64,000 nt of DNA, from positions 8,432,001-8,496,000 of the forward strand of contig NZ_CP109149.1 in NCBI RefSeq assembly GCF_035920345.1, in the 5' to 3' direction. This document shows, piece after piece, positions 30,759-38,711 of this stretch (positions are counted from its first letter, which is position 1; each line of letters begins with the position of its first letter). A model generated the notes under the pieces. The model saw nothing but the letters and a program-made list of their open reading frames with translations. It did not search any database and was not told the origin of the DNA. This stretch comes from Nocardia vinacea (GTDB taxonomy: Bacteria; Actinomycetota; Actinomycetes; Mycobacteriales; Mycobacteriaceae). Position numbers and translations under genes: made by a program.

Positions 30759-31523
30759 ATGCGCCTTACCGTCCTCGGGTGCTCGGGCAGTGTGTCCGGC
30801 CCGGACTCCCCAGCGTCGGGGTACCTACTGACCGGGCCGGATATGTCGCCGGTGGTCATCGATTTCGGACCCGGCGTGCTCGGCGCATTGCAGCGCTATG
30901 CCGATCCCGGTGAGGTCGATATCTTCCTCACGCATCTGCATGCCGATCACTGCCTGGATCTGCCCGGACTGCTGGTCTGGCGGCGCTACCACCCGACACC
31001 ACCGGTGGGGCAGGCAATTGTGCGCGGTCCGTCCGATAGCGCGGTGCGCATCGGCAATGCCTCCGCCGAGATCGGCGGTGAATGCGACGACTGGTCAGAC
31101 GTCATCGATCACCAGACGTGGGTCGAGGGCAAGGCCGTCGAATTCGGTCCTGGCCATACGGTGCTCGCGCGTCGGATGTATCACCCGCCGGAGTCGTACG
31201 GGCTGCGCATCGCGACCGCGTCCGGGCGGACCTTCGTCTACACCGGCGATACCGCGATGTGCGATGCGGTTCTCGAACTCGCGCAGGGTGCCGACCTTCT
31301 CATGTCGGAGGCGTCGTGGACGCACGATCCGGCCAACCGGCCCCCGGGCATTCATCTCTCCGGGACCGAGGCGGGCATTATCGCCGCGCGTGCGGGCGTG
31401 AAAGAGTTGCTGCTCACCCACATTCCGCCGTGGACCTCCCGCGAAGACGTGATCGCCGAGGCGAAGGCGCAGTTCTCCGGACCGGTGCATGCCGTCGCAC
31501 CGGGCGAAACCTTCGACATCTGA
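30759..31523 (+). CDS. MBL-fold phosphodiesterase (Rv1339-like)
   Basis: A 254-residue metallo-beta-lactamase-fold protein from ATG 30759 (MRLTVLGCSGSVSG), eight bases after a GGGG run. Metal-binding motif HLHADHCLD (HxHxDH) lies near residue 75; further ligands are GHTVLARRMYH, the Asp in YTGDTAMCD and the His in LLLTHIPP. The family is related to RNase Z. The M. tuberculosis homologue Rv1339 has been reported as an atypical class II cAMP phosphodiesterase, so cyclic-nucleotide hydrolysis is plausible. It is followed by rph 42 nt downstream and is likely part of a unit with rph and rdgB. Confidence 0.9.
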   Translation: MRLTVLGCSGSVSGPDSPASGYLLTGPDMSPVVIDFGPGVLGALQRYADPGEVDIFLTHLHADHCLDLPGLLVWRRYHPTPPVGQAIVRGPSDSAVRIGNASAEIGGECDDWSDVIDHQTWVEGKAVEFGPGHTVLARRMYHPPESYGLRIATASGRTFVYTGDTAMCDAVLELAQGADLLMSEASWTHDPANRPPGIHLSGTEAGIIAARAGVKELLLTHIPPWTSREDVIAEAKAQFSGPVHAVAPGETFDI

Positions 31524-31565
31524 CCGGTTGCCGCGCGCGGTAAGCCATGTGACTAGGCTTGGCGC

Positions 31566-32336
31566 GTGTCGAGACGAGCCGATGGCAGGGCGGACGATGA
31601 GCTCCGCGAGGTACGGATCACCCGTGGCTTCACCACGCATCCAGCCGGTTCGGTGCTGGTGGAATTCGGGCAGACCCGGGTGATGTGCACCGCGAGCGTC
31701 ACCGAGGGCGTGCCCCCGTGGCGTCGCGATTCCGGACTCGGCTGGCTGACCGCCGAATACGCGATGCTGCCCGCGGCCACGCACACCCGCAGCGGGCGGG
31801 AATCGGTGAAGGGCAAGGTCGGCGGGCGCACCCAGGAGATCAGCCGGTTGGTCGGCCGGTCGCTGCGCGCATGCATCGACCTGGCGGCCATCGGCGAGAA
31901 CACCATTGCCATCGACTGCGATGTGCTGCAGGCCGACGGTGGCACCCGGACCGCGGCCATCACCGGCGCGTACGTCGCGCTCTCGGATGCGGTCACCTAC
32001 CTCGGCGCGGCGGGCGGATTGGCCGACCCGCAGCCGATCTCGTGTGCGATCGCCGCGGTGAGCGTCGGCGTCGTCGACGGCCGGGTGCGGTTGGACCTGC
32101 CGTACGAAGAGGATTCGCGCGCCGAGGTCGATATGAATGTGGTCGCCACCGATACCGGCACCCTGGTGGAGATCCAGGGCACCGGTGAAGGCGCGACCTT
32201 CCCTCGCTCTACCCTGGACAAGCTGCTCGACTCCGCACTCGCGGGATGCGACCGGCTGTTCGCCATCCAGAAAGAGGCGCTCGCACTGCCGTATCCGGGT
32301 GTGCTGCCGCAGCCTGCCGAGTCGAAGAAGAAGTAA
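31566..32336 (+). CDS. rph: Ribonuclease PH
   Basis: A 256-residue phosphorolytic 3'-5' exoribonuclease from GTG 31566. It trims the 3' end of tRNA precursors using phosphate. Landmarks are [38 protein letters not shown] (phosphate-binding arginines) and [19 protein letters not shown]. Its TAA stop overlaps the ATG of rdgB by one base (TAATG), so the two are translationally linked. Confidence 0.96.
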   Translation: MSRRADGRADDELREVRITRGFTTHPAGSVLVEFGQTRVMCTASVTEGVPPWRRDSGLGWLTAEYAMLPAATHTRSGRESVKGKVGGRTQEISRLVGRSLRACIDLAAIGENTIAIDCDVLQADGGTRTAAITGAYVALSDAVTYLGAAGGLADPQPISCAIAAVSVGVVDGRVRLDLPYEEDSRAEVDMNVVATDTGTLVEIQGTGEGATFPRSTLDKLLDSALAGCDRLFAIQKEALALPYPGVLPQPAESKKK

Positions 32337-32947
32337 TGTCGCGCCGCGTCCTGGTCGCTAGTCGCAATGCCAAGAAGTTGAACGAACTGCGTCGGATCCT
32401 CGCCGACGCGGGTATCGCGGGCATCGAGATCGTCGGACTCGGCGATGTGCCCGCCTACGACGAGGCGCCCGAGACCGGCGCCACCTTCGAGGAGAATGCG
32501 CTGGCGAAGGCGCGCGATGGTGCCGCTGCCACCGGATTGCCCTGTGTCGCAGACGATTCCGGGATCGCGGTGGATGCGTTGAACGGGATGCCCGGTGTGC
32601 TGTCCGCGCGCTGGTCCGGGATGCACGGCGATGATGCGGCCAATAACGCGCTGCTGCTCGCGCAACTCGGTGACGTTCCGGACGAGCGGCGCGGTGCACA
32701 GTTCGTTTCCACCTGCGCGCTGGTGGTGCCCGGCGGCACCGAGATCGTGGTGCGCGGTGAATGGCCCGGTGCGATCGGCCGGAAACCGATGGGCGACGGC
32801 GGTTTCGGCTACGACCCGCTGTTCATTCCGGCGGGCGGCGATATCACCGCTGCTCAGCTGACCCCCGCCGAGAAGGACGCCGTGTCCCACCGCGGTCGCG
32901 CGCTCACGCAACTTCTCCCTGCGCTCGCGGCCCTCACCGAGTCCTGA
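32336..32947 (+). CDS. rdgB: Non-canonical purine NTP pyrophosphatase (RdgB/HAM1)
   Basis: A 203-residue enzyme that hydrolyses dITP, ITP and XTP to keep deaminated purines out of nucleic acids. Start ATG 32336 ([19 protein letters not shown]) overlaps the rph stop. Signature blocks are [41 protein letters not shown] and the final SHRGRAL. The gene ends just before the 18-bp minisatellite; no terminator is visible in between. Confidence 0.95.
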   Translation: MSRRVLVASRNAKKLNELRRILADAGIAGIEIVGLGDVPAYDEAPETGATFEENALAKARDGAAATGLPCVADDSGIAVDALNGMPGVLSARWSGMHGDDAANNALLLAQLGDVPDERRGAQFVSTCALVVPGGTEIVVRGEWPGAIGRKPMGDGGFGYDPLFIPAGGDITAAQLTPAEKDAVSHRGRALTQLLPALAALTES

Positions 32948-32989
32948 ATCAGCCGCACCCTTGATCGGGATCCCTTGGGGCCCCGCGAT

Positions 32990-33470
32990 GAGTGTGGATC
33001 CGGCGATGAGTGCGCATCTGCGATGGTACGGATCCTGCGACGGGTGCGGGTCCTGCGACGGGTGCGGGTCCTGCGACGGGTGCGGGTCCTGCGACGGGTG
33101 CGGGTCCTGCGACGGGTGCGGGTCCTGCGACGGGTGCGGGTCCTGCGACGGGTGCGGGTCCCGCGACGGGTGCGGGTCCCGCGATGGGTGCGGGTCCCGC
33201 GATGAGTGCGGGCGCCTCGACGGGTACGGATCTTGCGACGGGTGCGGGCCCCGCGACGGGGTGCGGATCTTGCGATGAGTGCGGATCCTGCGACGGGTGC
33301 GGACCCGCGACGGGTGCGGGCGCCGCGATGAGTGCGGGCCGCGATGAGTGCGGGCCCCGCGATGAGTGCGGATCTCGCGATGAGTGCGGATCTCGCGATG
33401 AGTGCGGGCCGCGCGACAGGTGCGGAAGCCACTACGAGTGCGGATCCCGCGACGGGTGCGGGGGCTGGGA
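32990..33470. repeat. 18-bp minisatellite (about 26 units)
   Basis: Seven identical consecutive copies of TCCTGCGACGGGTGCGGG run from 33033 to 33158. Further degenerate units follow in the same 18-bp phase (33159, 33177, 33195, 33213, 33231), then with small length changes out to about 33470. Substitutions are mostly C/T and GGG/GAG changes. Because the period is a multiple of three, several frames stay open: CDGCGS or PATGAG hexapeptides on the plus strand and Arg/Thr-rich ones on the minus strand. None has a convincing ribosome-binding site, so I treat it as non-coding. It fills the gap between rdgB and the convergent DUF3817 gene; no other gene is seen from 32948 to 33493. Confidence 0.9.
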
Positions 33471-33493
33471 AAGTGGTGGCGTCCGGGGCTCGG

Positions 33494-33868
33494 TCAGAGG
33501 TTGAAGTCTTGTTTGACCTTGTTCGCGTTGACGTGTTCGACGAAGAAGGACAGCAGCGGGATGGTGCCTGCGATCAGGGTGCCGACGGTGCGCGGGATCG
33601 GCCAGCGCACCTTGACCGCGAGGTCGGCGGTGACCAGTAGGTAGACGAAGTAGACCCAGCCGTGCACGACCGCGATCCAGTTCGGGGTGTGCATGTCGAA
33701 GCCGTACTTGGCGATCATTTCACCGGTGAGCAGCAGCAGCCACAGACCCGTCGTCCAGGCGAGCACGCGGTAGCGCAGCAGCGCGGGCTTGATTTTCGCG
33801 ACGTTTGTGGCCGTCGGCTCTGGTGTGAGCGTCGCGGCGGATTCGGTCGAGTTCTCGCTGGTGGTCAA
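33494..33868 (-). CDS. DUF3817 membrane protein (Rv1342c-like)
   Basis: A 124-residue protein with a polar 28-residue N-terminus and three hydrophobic helices. The blocks LLRYRVLAWTTGLWLLLLTGEMI and WIAVVHGWVYFVYLLVTADLAVK match DUF3817. The ATG at 33868 overlaps the stop of the upstream gene (ATGA), so the pair is translationally coupled. The same arrangement exists at Rv1343c-Rv1342c in M. tuberculosis. Function unknown. Confidence 0.85.
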   Translation of the reverse strand: MTTSENSTESAATLTPEPTATNVAKIKPALLRYRVLAWTTGLWLLLLTGEMIAKYGFDMHTPNWIAVVHGWVYFVYLLVTADLAVKVRWPIPRTVGTLIAGTIPLLSFFVEHVNANKVKQDFNL

Positions 33869-34320
33869 CCGGCGCTCCTGTGTGTGTCGTGGGCGAGGCC
33901 CGCGTCCCGGACGTGTTGGTCGATATCTTGTGCGTGCAGCTCGGCCAGATACTTGTTGTATTGGGCGAGCACCGGATCATCGTCGCGGGCAGCCTTGGGC
34001 CGCTCGGGCAGCAGTCCGGCCGGAATCTCGCGCGGCGCATCGACTTTCGCGGGTCGGCGCGCCTTCGCGGGAGCGGGTTCGGCTTCCGGCTCCTCATCCG
34101 CTTCGGATTCCAGCCGCACGAACCGGAAGTACGCGAAGACCGCGAACCCGGCGAACAGCGGCCACTGCAGTGCGTAGCCGAGATTCTGACCGGTGCCACT
34201 CGCGGATTCGAACCGCTCCCACTGCCACCATCCCAATGCCAGGCAGGCGAGGGCGGCCACGATCACCAGCGCGATGAGGGCCGGGCGATTGTGTGCCGAG
34301 CGGCGAGGTGGAGCGGACAC
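33865..34320 (-). CDS. Membrane protein with C-terminal soluble tail (Rv1343c-like)
   Basis: About 151 residues from GTG 34320 (VSAPPRRSAHNRPALI); a GTG three codons earlier is also possible. Two hydrophobic segments (residues about 14-33 and 47-65) are followed by an acidic, Ala/Pro-rich linker and a conserved end segment DDPVLAQYNKYLAELHAQD. That DPxLAxYNxYLAxLH block is what I recall from actinobacterial proteins at this position (Rv1343c/LprD region). It overlaps the DUF3817 gene by four bases. Function unknown. Confidence 0.78.
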   Translation of the reverse strand: MSAPPRRSAHNRPALIALVIVAALACLALGWWQWERFESASGTGQNLGYALQWPLFAGFAVFAYFRFVRLESEADEEPEAEPAPAKARRPAKVDAPREIPAGLLPERPKAARDDDPVLAQYNKYLAELHAQDIDQHVRDAGLAHDTHRSAG

Positions 34321-34370
34321 GCATACCACGGTACCCGTCTACTACACGGTACGTAGGAGCAGGTAGGGCC

Positions 34371-35246
34371 TCAGAACTTGTAGGTGATCCCGGTCATGCG
34401 CTCGGATTCCTCCCACAGGCGGCGCAGCAGTTCCGGATTGTTCGACAGCTTGCTCGACGGCGAGGGCTCGACCGGGCCCTGGCTCTGGAACAACCGGTTC
34501 GGACCCCAGTAGGTGGTGGGGTCGGCATCGGGCATGGTGGCCGCGAACAGCGTGGAGTGGGCGGCCTTGGCCGGGGGATGGCCGATGATGCGGATGAAGG
34601 GCTTGCTGATCCGGTCCAGTGGGGTTTCGGTTCTGGCGAACAAGTCGGTCGCCGAGACGCCCGGGTGCACCGCGTAGGAGCGCTTGTCGGAGCCCGCTTC
34701 GGTCAGTCGCCGCTGCAGTTCGCGGGCGAACATCAGGTTGGCCAGCTTGGACTGGGCGTAGGCGAGATTGCGCTGGTAGCGGCGGTTCTCGTAGTTGAGA
34801 TCGTCGATCCACAGCTTCGGGGTCTGCTTGTGCGCGATGCTCGCCAGGCTCACCACCCGGTCCCGGAGGCGATCCAGCAGCAGCCCGGTCAGCGCGAAAT
34901 GTCCGAGGTGGTTGACGCCGAACTGGGTTTCGAACCCGTCCTTGGTGCGGGAGAACGGAATGTTCATCAGACCGGCATTATTGATGAGCACATCGAATTC
35001 GCCGGTCTTGTCGGCGAATTCGCGTACCGATGCCAGATCCGCCAGATCCAGTTGCTCGACCCGGACGTCGCCGTCGATCCGGTCGGCGATCGGCTGCGCC
35101 TTCGCGACATTGCGGCAGGCCATGATCACGGTGCCGCCCTTGCTCGCCAGCGCCGTGGTGGTCTCGACGCCGAGGCCGCCGTTGGCTCCGGTGACGATGA
35201 ATGTGCGCCCACTCTGGTTGGGCATATCTTTCGGGTTCCACGCCAT
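34371..35246 (-). CDS. SDR oxidoreductase (retinol dehydrogenase-like)
   Basis: A 291-residue short-chain dehydrogenase. Cofactor motif TGANGGLG (residues 19-26), structural NNAG (89-92) and catalytic Tyr163/Lys167 (YAQSK) are all present, with a Ser near 136. The NRT-like basic residue after strand 2 (ACRN) suggests NADP(H) preference. It belongs to the WW-oxidoreductase/retinol-dehydrogenase-like group, which is expanded in Nocardia and mycobacteria; the substrate is not predictable. A divergent winged-helix pseudogene starts 47 nt away. Confidence 0.9.
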   Translation of the reverse strand: MAWNPKDMPNQSGRTFIVTGANGGLGVETTTALASKGGTVIMACRNVAKAQPIADRIDGDVRVEQLDLADLASVREFADKTGEFDVLINNAGLMNIPFSRTKDGFETQFGVNHLGHFALTGLLLDRLRDRVVSLASIAHKQTPKLWIDDLNYENRRYQRNLAYAQSKLANLMFARELQRRLTEAGSDKRSYAVHPGVSATDLFARTETPLDRISKPFIRIIGHPPAKAAHSTLFAATMPDADPTTYWGPNRLFQSQGPVEPSPSSKLSNNPELLRRLWEESERMTGITYKF

Positions 35247-35293
35247 GAGCCGACCTTACTTCGGAGTAAGTTTCGGGGGAAGAGTGACACGCA

Positions 35294-35706
35294 ATGCGGG
35301 GGCCGATCGGTCCGCGCATTCTCGCGGATTCGGGCAGCGGGCTGACTCGCGGCGAGGCCTGGGCGTTGGGGCAGGTCTATATGCATATCCGTATCCGGGG
35401 GACGGCGACAGTGGATGCGATCGCGCAGCGGCACAAGGTGCCGGACGAGGTCATCGAACCATCTACGACCGGGTGATCGGCCGCGGCTATCTCACCGAAG
35501 ACGGTGCGGGACTGCGACTTACCGACACCGGACAGACCGAGGTCGATCTGATCCAGGCGTCGTGGCGGCGCTGGCTCGACACCAAGCTCGACGATTGGGA
35601 CTGCGCCGATCCAGCCGACCGCGCGCTGCTCGATCAGGCCCTGGAGAACATCGCAGCCAAGCTGCTCGACGAAGAGACCAGAGAGCGTGAGCCCGTCCGA
35701 GCCTAG
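35294..35706 (+). pseudogene. Frameshifted winged-helix (MarR-like) regulator
   Basis: The first frame (ATG 35294) reads GLTRGEAWALGQVYMHIRIR and DAIAQRHKVPDEVIEP, then hits a stop at 35474-35476. Restoring one base at about 35462 joins it to IYDRVIGRGYLTEDGAGLRL and a helical C-terminus ending at 35704-35706. Together they would form a winged-helix protein of about 138 residues. The homology on both sides of the break is continuous, so this is either a recent frameshift mutation or a sequence error. It lies between the SDR gene and the PadR gene. Similar domains occur as MarR regulators and as C-terminal appendages. Confidence 0.65.
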
Positions 35707-35720
35707 TACTTGTGCCCGAA

Positions 35721-35750
35721 TACTCGTCGACGTATATTCGTAGACGAGTA
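35721..35750. promoter_or_regulatory. Palindromic operator before the padR gene
   Basis: Perfect 8-bp inverted arms TACTCGTC (35721-35728) and GACGAGTA (35743-35750) are separated by 14 AT-richer bases. The site lies directly upstream of the AGGAGG ribosome-binding site of the PadR gene, the place expected for autorepression. Spacing resembles other PadR operators, but the binding protein is inferred. Confidence 0.6.
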
Positions 35751-35761
35751 AGGAGGTGTCC

Positions 35762-36409
35762 ATGGCCACGAAGCGCAAGGTGAACAATCTGCTGGCGCTG
35801 GCGGTGCTCGCGACCGTCATCGAACGGCCGATGCACCGCTACGAAATCGCCTCGCAGATGCGTGAGCGCGGCAAGGACCGCGATATGGACATCAAATGGG
35901 GCTCGCTGTACACCGTCGTGCAGAACATGGAGAAGGCGGGCTTCCTCGAGGTCGTCGGCAATGAGCGCGACGGTGCTCGGCCGGAACGCACGATCTATGC
36001 GATAACCGATGCCGGTCGCGCCGAAATGGCCGACTGGACAAGGGAATTGATTGCCGAGCCGGCACCGGAACATCATCGGTTCACGGCCGGACTCTCCGTC
36101 GTGGCGGCACTGCCGCCGGATGAAGTCGTCGAGTTGCTCGGCCGGCGCATCGACGCGCTGGGTCGCATCATCGAGGCTGCGCGCCGAGAACTCGATCAAC
36201 TCGCGGCCGCCAATCTGCCCCGGCTGTTCGTCGTCGAAGCCGAATACGGTGTGGCGATGCTGGAGGCCGAGGTGGCATGGGCCGCGTCGCTGCGTGACGA
36301 GATCGCCGCGGGTGACTTCCCGGGCGTCGATCTCTGGCGGCATATGCATGCTTCCGGCATGACGCCCGCCGAGGTCACGGAGTTGGTGGAAAGGGGGATG
36401 AAGGAATAG
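35762..36409 (+). CDS. PadR-family transcriptional regulator
   Basis: A 215-residue regulator from ATG 35762, six bases behind AAGGAGG (GTG 35756 abuts the ribosome-binding site and is unlikely). The N-terminal winged helix contains LLALAVLATVIERPMHRYEIA, then IKWGSLYTVVQNMEKAGFLE and ERTIYAITDAGRAEM, the PadR signature. The C-terminal helices (about 100-215) form the dimerisation/effector domain of the PadR-s2 type. The upstream palindrome suggests autoregulation. The flavin monooxygenase gene 222 nt downstream is a plausible further target, as PadR proteins often control detoxification genes. Confidence 0.9.
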   Translation: MATKRKVNNLLALAVLATVIERPMHRYEIASQMRERGKDRDMDIKWGSLYTVVQNMEKAGFLEVVGNERDGARPERTIYAITDAGRAEMADWTRELIAEPAPEHHRFTAGLSVVAALPPDEVVELLGRRIDALGRIIEAARRELDQLAAANLPRLFVVEAEYGVAMLEAEVAWAASLRDEIAAGDFPGVDLWRHMHASGMTPAEVTELVERGMKE

Positions 36410-36631
36410 TCCCGCTCTCGACCCGGTACGCACCGGGCGGAGTGATTTGTAGAGACCAGGCCCGGCGGGGTGCGGCAACACCGCCGCCGAGCCCGATGTA
36501 ACCGTCTCGAACCGCGTCCGCATGCACGCACCCGGCCTCGAGGCTGGCAACCACAGGATAACTGGGTGTGCGATGAGACGGCCGGTTCGGGCTTCGAAGA
36601 AACCCGTATCGCACATAACTGGAGAACACCC

Positions 36632-37840
36632 ATGTCCAAAACAGAAACGGCCATCGTTATCGGCGGAGGTATCGCCGGACCCGTCACGGCCACCGCATTG
36701 CACAAGGCGGGCATTGCCGCTCGCGTCTACGAGGCTTATCCGGGTCCTACCTACGGCATCGGCAGTGGGCTGGCATTGGCACCGAATGGTGTTGCCGCCC
36801 TCGACATTGTCGGTGCCGGTGACCTCGTTCGTGAGATAGCGAGTCCGATATCGCATACCCAGCTGTCGGTCGGCGGCAAAGTGCTGCGGATGCCCGAAAT
36901 GCCAGACGTTCCGTCGTTGAAGATGGTCGACCGCAACGAATTGCACCGGACGCTGCACGATCACGCGGTCGCCGCCGGCGTTCCTTTCGAGTACAACAAG
37001 CGACTCGTGCGCGTCGAGGAGGACGCGGACGGTGTCACCGCGTATTTCGCCGACGGCAGTAGTGCAACCGCCGATGTGCTGATCGGCGCGGACGGTATTC
37101 GATCCACGGTGCGCGGTCTCATCGACCCGGATAATCCGGGACCGGAGTACACCGGGATGATCGGATTCGGCGCGATGCTCGACAGTGATTTCGGAATTCA
37201 GCCGGAGACAATGGTTTTCGCATTCGGGAAGAAGGCGTACTACCTCTACGGAGCCGTCGACGGCAATAAGGTCATGTGGGGTGCGAATCTGCCGCACAAG
37301 GAGTACCTGTCGCTGACCGAGGCGCGCGCGATTCCGGCCGAGCACTGGTTGGCCATCCTGCGTGAGACCTACGCCGAGGACACCCCGGGCGGCGAATTCG
37401 CGCGCAGGACCACCGCGGAAACCTTGGAAACGACTGGGGCACTGCACATTATGCCGCCGGTGCCGACCTGGTATCGGGGGCGCATGGTGCTGGTCGGCGA
37501 TTCGGTGCATGCGCCGTCCAATAGTTCGGGTCAAGGGGCGTCGCTGGCCATCGAGAGTGCGGTGCAGCTGGCGCGCTGTCTGCGGGACCTGCCGGATCAC
37601 ACCTCGGCCTTCGCCGCCTATGAAGGGGTGCGGCGGCCGCGGGTGGAGGGTGTCGCGGCGCGGGCGCGCAAGATCAACCACAGCAAGACGCCGGGGCCGG
37701 TGGCCCGCCGGATGATGTCCATGCTGATGCCGCTGCTGATCAAAGGGATGAACCCGGAGAAGACCATGGGTGTCGAACAGCGGTATCGGATCGATTGGGA
37801 TGCGCCGGTGCAGCAGGAATTGGCGACTGTGCAGGCGTAG
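36632..37840 (+). CDS. FAD-dependent monooxygenase
   Basis: A 402-residue aromatic-hydroxylase-type flavoenzyme from ATG 36632, with GGAGAA upstream. The ADP-binding GGGIAG is at residues 11-16, the DG motif is in VLIGADGIRSTVRG, and the GD motif in MVLVGDSVHAPSNSSGQGAS. This is the PF01494 class, which includes hydroxylases of aromatic compounds and of antibiotics such as tetracycline or rifamycin; no substrate can be assigned from the sequence. It follows the PadR gene in the same direction and ends in a hairpin terminator. Confidence 0.9.
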   Translation: MSKTETAIVIGGGIAGPVTATALHKAGIAARVYEAYPGPTYGIGSGLALAPNGVAALDIVGAGDLVREIASPISHTQLSVGGKVLRMPEMPDVPSLKMVDRNELHRTLHDHAVAAGVPFEYNKRLVRVEEDADGVTAYFADGSSATADVLIGADGIRSTVRGLIDPDNPGPEYTGMIGFGAMLDSDFGIQPETMVFAFGKKAYYLYGAVDGNKVMWGANLPHKEYLSLTEARAIPAEHWLAILRETYAEDTPGGEFARRTTAETLETTGALHIMPPVPTWYRGRMVLVGDSVHAPSNSSGQGASLAIESAVQLARCLRDLPDHTSAFAAYEGVRRPRVEGVAARARKINHSKTPGPVARRMMSMLMPLLIKGMNPEKTMGVEQRYRIDWDAPVQQELATVQA

Positions 37841-37846
37841 GACTGG

Positions 37847-37884
37847 TGCTGCCTGCCTCTTCCAGGGGCAGGCAGCATGATTTT
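37847..37884 (+). terminator. Intrinsic terminator after the monooxygenase
   Basis: An 11-bp perfect stem (TGCTGCCTGCC, 37847-37857, with GGCAGGCAGCA, 37867-37877) is followed by TGATTTT, six bases after the stop codon. It isolates the monooxygenase gene from the ABC transporter genes. Confidence 0.85.
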
Positions 37885-37946
37885 CGAACCCGATGGCCGA
37901 TTCGTCCGTAACGTAGGAGATGGGAACCGAACACCAGGGGGGATAG

Positions 37947-38711
37947 ATGGTGCATACCGATCCTGCACTGCAGCTGACCGGGCTTTATAAGCGATTCGGC
38001 GGTCCGTGGGTGGTCGACGATGTCGGCCTCACGGTGCCGCCGGGCTCGTTCTTCGGGCTGGTCGGCCCGAATGGTGCGGGCAAGACGACCACCTTGTCGA
38101 TGGCCTGCGGGCTGTTACGGCCGGACACCGGACAGGCGCGGATCTTCGGCGTCGATGTGTGGGCCGATCCGATCGCGGCGAAGACCTTGGCAGGCGTATT
38201 GCCGGATGGGCTTGCGCTTCCGGAGCGCCTGACGGGCCGAGAACTGTTGACCTACACCGGTTTACTGCGCGGACTGCCCGCGAATACAGTGGCCGAACGT
38301 GCCGAGGAATTGCTCGGAGTTTTCGAATTGACCGGTGCCGAACGGACTCTCGTCGTCGATTACTCCGCGGGCATGCGCAAGAAGATCGGATTGGCGACGG
38401 CACTGCTGCACGCGCCGAAACTGCTGGTGCTCGACGAACCGTTCGAGGCCGTGGACCCGGTATCGGCGAGCACGATTCGCACCATTCTGCAGCGGTTCGT
38501 CGCGGCGGGCGGTGCGGTGGTGCTCTCGAGTCATGTGATGGCGCTGGTGGAGAATCTGTGCGATCGGGTCGCGGTGATCACCGCCGGGCGGGTGGTGGCC
38601 GCGGGCACGCTCGACGAGGTGCGCGGCGACAGCACCTTGGAGACGGCGTTCGTACATCTGGTCGGCGGCCGGGTCGGCGGGGAGGACGGGCTGTCGTGGT
38701 TGGCGTCCTGA
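37947..38711 (+). CDS. ABC transporter ATP-binding protein
   Basis: A 254-residue ATPase. Walker A GPNGAGKTT is at residues 40-48, the signature region reads DYSAGMRKKIGLA (138-150; canonical LSGGQ is replaced by YSAGM, as in several drug/ABC-2 exporters), and Walker B LLVLDEP ends at Glu164. The H-loop is in VVLSSHVMALVENLCDR. It overlaps the following permease gene. The pair forms a two-component ABC exporter of unknown substrate; the ABC-2 type is typical of actinobacterial drug or lipid exporters. Confidence 0.92.
   Translation: MVHTDPALQLTGLYKRFGGPWVVDDVGLTVPPGSFFGLVGPNGAGKTTTLSMACGLLRPDTGQARIFGVDVWADPIAAKTLAGVLPDGLALPERLTGRELLTYTGLLRGLPANTVAERAEELLGVFELTGAERTLVVDYSAGMRKKIGLATALLHAPKLLVLDEPFEAVDPVSASTIRTILQRFVAAGGAVVLSSHVMALVENLCDRVAVITAGRVVAAGTLDEVRGDSTLETAFVHLVGGRVGGEDGLSWLAS

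Noticed and set aside
32990..33470. CRISPR array
   Set aside because: The unit is continuous tandem sequence with no unique spacers of constant length and no cas genes nearby.
32961..33504. Cys-rich CDGCGS repeat protein and PATGAG repeat protein
   Set aside because: The 18-bp period keeps all frames open; no ribosome-binding site and no non-repeat domain, so a minisatellite explains it better.
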